Shown here: piece after piece, positions 60,300-64,000 of the stretch
Position numbering within the stretch: the stretch's first letter is position 1
Layout of the letters: the number at the start of each line of letters is the position of its first letter
Source: Stratiolaelaps scimitus
Lineage: Eukaryota; Arthropoda; Arachnida; Mesostigmata; Laelapidae
Reading direction: 5' to 3'
Length of the DNA: 64,000 nt
Assembly: GCA_019614645.1 (NCBI GenBank)
Contig: JABWDB010000014.1
Location: 1,054,001-1,118,000 of the forward strand
Translations under genes and position numbers: made by a program
Notes under the pieces: generated by a model
What the model saw: the letters and a program-made list of their open reading frames with translations, nothing else
Databases searched by the model: none
What the model was told of the DNA's origin: nothing

Positions 60300-61000
60300 T
60301 TTGAATGCTATTCGAACACATTCATTGCGAAGAGGATCCACAATGGTGGTTTGAAACCTTTTTCTTTGAGAGATAAAATTTAGCTGTCTCGTGACGATTT
60401 TCGCTATCATGTGCCTCAGTTTGGACGGCTGACACGTGGTTCAAGAAATTTCGGGGGCGGTAATTTTGACCTCAAAGAGGCTCCCAAGTCGGAAAGACCC
60501 ACTGAGATTCATAATGACAGGATGAAGTGCAAATTAGAGGAAAATCCGGCAATGAGCAGTTCAATGCCCGCTAAGAAGCTGGAGCGAAATGGGGCAAATT
60601 TACAAGCTTGGATCATGGATTCTACATGCTCACTGACGATTCCTCAAAGAAACCACTGCATGGGTGCGTCTCTCTCCTCCAGTGACACCCTTAGTGCGAT
60701 TTTTTGAATTGTGTTGCCACAGGTGATGAGAAGTGGGTGCAGTACGACAATGAGCAACAATAGTGGGTTTCCAAAGGAAAGCCACAGGCAAAGCGGAAAA
60801 CCAATAAAAAAAAAGCTTTTTTTGTGTGTCTGGTGGTCCAGGAAGGGACTCTTCCATCATAAGGTCTTGGAACCTAGCGCAGTGCGTTGCAGCAGAAGTA
60901 ACCCAGTCTCATCACTAGGCGAGGAGTAATTCTCCAGCATAAGGCATCTCACCGCTCGTGTGACCCGGGACGCCATTTCGCGGTTGAATTGAGAAGTTTT
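60300..61000 (+). mobile_element. mariner relic, second subfamily
   Basis: Plus-strand pieces in order: FGGGNFDLKEAPKSERPTE, NDRMKCKLEENPAMS, then DEKWVQYDNE (first catalytic Asp region, another frame) and LCVWWSRKGLFHHKVLE. These match the standard mariner layout (FxGGDFDLxDxPRSGRP, TGDEKW, LCVWWDxKGxIHYE). The sequence differs from the mariners at 9.9 kb and 32-35 kb, so it is another subfamily. Multiple stops; no inverted repeats checked. Confidence 0.75.
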
Positions 61001-62899
61001 ACTGCAACCGCCGTAGTCCCCTGTCCTCTCCCCTTCAGATTACCAGTTTTTCGGAACCTGCAAAACAGCCTAAAGGGCAAAACGTTCAGTTCAGTATAAC
61101 AGGTCGAAATCGCCGTCTCGTCATTCGTCGAGGCCCAGAAAGCAAAGTTTTAGGAAAAGGGAATTTATGGTTTGCTGGGCCAAAGGAGAACATGTGTAGC
61201 TTCCGAAGGAGGCTATTTTTGTTAAATAAAGTCTTGTAGATGTAAGGTTAAGAACATTTTTTGTTTTCTCTTAGAATAGCGACCACCCCTAATATATATT
61301 AAGGCGTTCTGCATAGGAACGAAACCATAACGTGTACATGTTGCCTTAACAGTGGATTACGAATCCGGGCCGCGTTTGTCATGAAGGACTGCTTAACATC
61401 GACGTATTGTGTGTGCCAAGTGATTCGATACCGCACCGTACCTATTCAAAAACAATGGGACTATCGTATTGGTTCTCGACGGGTTGGTCGGTGGAGTTTC
61501 GCTCGGGTTTTTACTATAGTTCATCTTTAACCATGCTTTGATCAAAGTGCGCTTTGAAATGGTACATTCTGCGTCTGTTCTGGCTTGGTCGTATCTTAAG
61601 TAATTGCTATTAGTACAACTTAGTTGCTAATCTACACTTCTCATTTTCTTTCGAAATGCGCAAAGTCTGAGTTCAGGGGCAGATTGCTGCAGCCAGATAA
61701 AAAGAAAAAAATCATTTGTGCAGGTTAAGAGGTGCCGAGGGGATAAAAGTGGCAGGGTTTGTGGGAAACGTTTGCATGAAAATTGACTTGACATTTTCAG
61801 ATATAATCATAACACAGCAACCATATTATGGCTGGTTCTATTTCTTATGTAAATACGTCTGTCCTAATGCGATACGACGCAACCCAAAGAAGTCTAGCCC
61901 GAAGCTAGCCCGAGTAGTATAATCCCGGGACATATTTCATGCGATAGATTTTGGATAAGCAAGCATGACAACCAGCACTTGTTGCCTCCGTGCCTACCTA
62001 TTAATGATCGTTTAGGATTAGAATTGGCTTTGCCTGACTAACGAGATCGAGAACGTGATTTCCCTCCACCCAGTTCAACGATTAGAGAGATCAGCCGCTA
62101 TGCTGAACAATATCAAACTCGCAGGAACTCTCTCACCGAATGACTAATGCTTGTGAACGCTAACGGTCTAGAGTGCTGTTTAGCCTTGATTACGTATATA
62201 AGAATTCCACGCCTTGTCTTTGATACAACTTGGACATTCTATCCACAGGGGTGGTGGCGGTAATGCCGGAGATTTGGTTTGATTCTCACGGGATACATAC
62301 GATTCGATGTGGTCCTGCATTTGCAGATATATCACAGATAAAGTGATGAATGTATATGTCACAGATGCTTTTGAGCTGGTATGTATGTGTGTATAGTACA
62401 CTCTAATTTATTTGCACATTGAGCAGTTTCGTTTGTGCAAAATGTTGATGTGAGAAAATCCGTATTTTTTCCAAAATAGTAAAAATTCGAGCAATTGTGT
62501 GCACATAGATTTGTTAAGTGTTTCGAGGAACGTATATAAGCAGTTTGCACATGCTCGTTCACATGACATGCATGTGTGAATGAGGCCATATATCCAAATG
62601 CTTTGAATCACCAACACGTCTCATGACGTTTGCCCGAAAAATACAATAACAAAAGTCGTATACGCCTCCTTGTAGCCTTCTTCCAGACAAGCAGTAAATC
62701 CATAATTGCAAATTCCTCGAATCACACACCTGCTGACAATATCTTGCGCGTACCGCAAACCTTGTACTTTCATCCTTCAAAGGTTAACACAGAACTTGAG
62801 AATGTACGTTTCCCTCGCATCAATAGCCAACTTCAGACAGAGTGGTGTTTCATTAACGGAATATGATGACAAACTTTGCTTCGTCACTGTAAAGCTCTT
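61001..62899. other. No gene recognised
   Basis: AT-rich. Open frames are short and on both strands, with no motif or splice framework. Confidence 0.4.
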
Positions 62900-63017
62900 C
62901 TATATCCCTTTGCAACTCGATGATGGGGTCGATCTCCTTTCATCGTTAAATGTCGCCGTCTCAGATATGGCAGAAGCCCGAAGCCCATCAGGAGGGTTAT
63001 AGAGGTTCGTGTTCACT
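62900..63017 (-). CDS. Terminal-exon candidate, unidentified
   Basis: After a GGTCACAG acceptor the minus strand reads one base plus 39 codons: VNTNLYNPPDGLRASAISE, then ERRSTPSSSCKGI and TAG. The Ser/Thr/Pro-rich hydrophilic tail looks like a cytoplasmic C-terminus. Upstream exons would lie toward or beyond the end of the window. Evidence is composition and splice site only. Confidence 0.25.
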
Positions 63018-64000
63018 CTGTGACCTTGCCGGTCGGGCTCTTACGGACGTTGGCCTTCAGCGAACTTCATTTATGTGTGGCTACCAGTTTAGCCTTCTTG
63101 GAAAGGTGGCGTCAAACATAGCATCGTGAGCAAACGCTTCGCGTCGAAGGAGAGCGGGTTTTGCGAGGGAGCTACGAGGATATTGATGTGGAAACGATAC
63201 AGGGTAGAGTCGGCAAGTTTACATTGAGGCGTAGGCAGTAAGAAAACAACAGGCTGCATGAAATGACATAAAATGCACCAAAGAAAAATGTCACTAGGAG
63301 TTATGTATTTCTACACCATGATGACAACTATTGTTACACACCTCGCAGTGTGCTGATGTTGAGAGTGACATGATGGTAAATAAGCAAATTGGCACAAGTT
63401 ACACTACACGGACCGGCTGAATAGATTACTCACATCAACGTCAATACTGTCATCCAGCGGCCATACATGTACCTTCTACAGCGTAAATGGAGATTTTCTG
63501 AAAAGACTATTCGATAAATTTGAAAGAAGTAAGCTCGGGTGAGTTCGGTGCTTGAAACGACGGAGCAATGAATTTTAACGGCTTCGGTTTGCGGTCGTTC
63601 GACGACCGAAGCGTATGTTTGCCGAAATTTAGAATGCTGATTCCCCGGGGCTTCTCAAATAGCGGCGAACGTATTCTCGTACCTTCAGTGCGTGCCTACA
63701 CCTGCGGAGGGACTTAGTGATGTACTGCAACAAGATAAGCTTTTTTCTTGCGTTTCCCCGGACCCCTGACTTGTGCTATACAGTCCAGGCGGTCTCGGGT
63801 GTTCCGTTACGTAGAAGATGCCCCCAAGAAGATGGTCGCAAATCCATTGCGGACCTTCACGAACTTGAGAGTTCTGATGCTTTCTCTCTTCTGACACTCC
63901 TTCAAGGCGTCAGCTATTTGTGACTAAACGCGCCCCTCTGGCTTGAATGAGCTTCTAAAAATATACAGAACTAACACTTTCCTGATACCCTCGTTGGCCT
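63018..64000. other. No gene recognised
   Basis: Overlapping open frames on both strands at 63685-63923 look moderately protein-like, but no frame is preferred and no motif is seen. Confidence 0.35.

Overview
The window is nuclear DNA from a eukaryote, most likely an arthropod. It holds spliced genes with GT/AG introns, an intronless DEAD-box gene, and a dense layer of decayed transposons typical of arthropod genomes: mariner, Tc1, R1-like and CR1/jockey-like LINEs, copia and gypsy. A mite or other chelicerate is possible, but the sequence alone does not settle this. Most long open frames belong to transposons or are shadows of them.

Layout. 1-10.3 kb is AT-rich with relics of LINEs, copia-like material, an R1-like LINE (8.1-9.87 kb, minus) and a mariner (9.88-10.33 kb). 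11.1-12.7 kb (minus) has a probable two-exon small gene whose intron contains a ~600 bp long inverted repeat. 18.1-20.3 kb (plus) has a probable four-exon gene for a secreted Pro/Tyr-rich protein, found here by frame and splice-phase matching. 20.6-22.5 kb is the clearest gene of the window, an intact single-exon DDX41 (abstrakt) helicase. 23.1-23.6 kb (minus) has a Cys-containing secreted-type ORF that runs into a Tc1 relic.

23.7-41.3 kb is a nested transposon graveyard. It holds a copia 3' end; an R1-like LINE (25.3-30.3 kb, minus) split by a CR1-like LINE; a strikingly GC-rich LINE with a restriction-like endonuclease (30.3-32.2 kb, plus); a mariner (32.2-35.7 kb, minus) split by a second CR1-like LINE; another R1-like LINE (35.8-39.7 kb, plus); and a gypsy relic (39.7-41.3 kb, minus).

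44.5-53.35 kb (minus) holds a SLC35E1-type sugar-phosphate/nucleotide-sugar transporter. Four exons are certain, and a plausible first exon lies 6.5 kb upstream. A diverged, stop-containing tandem copy lies at 55.5-57.1 kb on the same strand. 57.4-58.75 kb (minus) has unidentified exon-like segments. 59.3-61.0 kb has further R1-like and mariner relics, and 61-64 kb is nearly empty apart from one terminal-exon candidate.

The host genes here (DDX41 in RNA processing and innate sensing, SLC35E1 in membrane transport) are not an obvious functional cluster. The points of most interest are the unannotated secreted gene, the transporter duplication, the long inverted repeat beside a splice donor, and the compositionally foreign GC-rich LINE.
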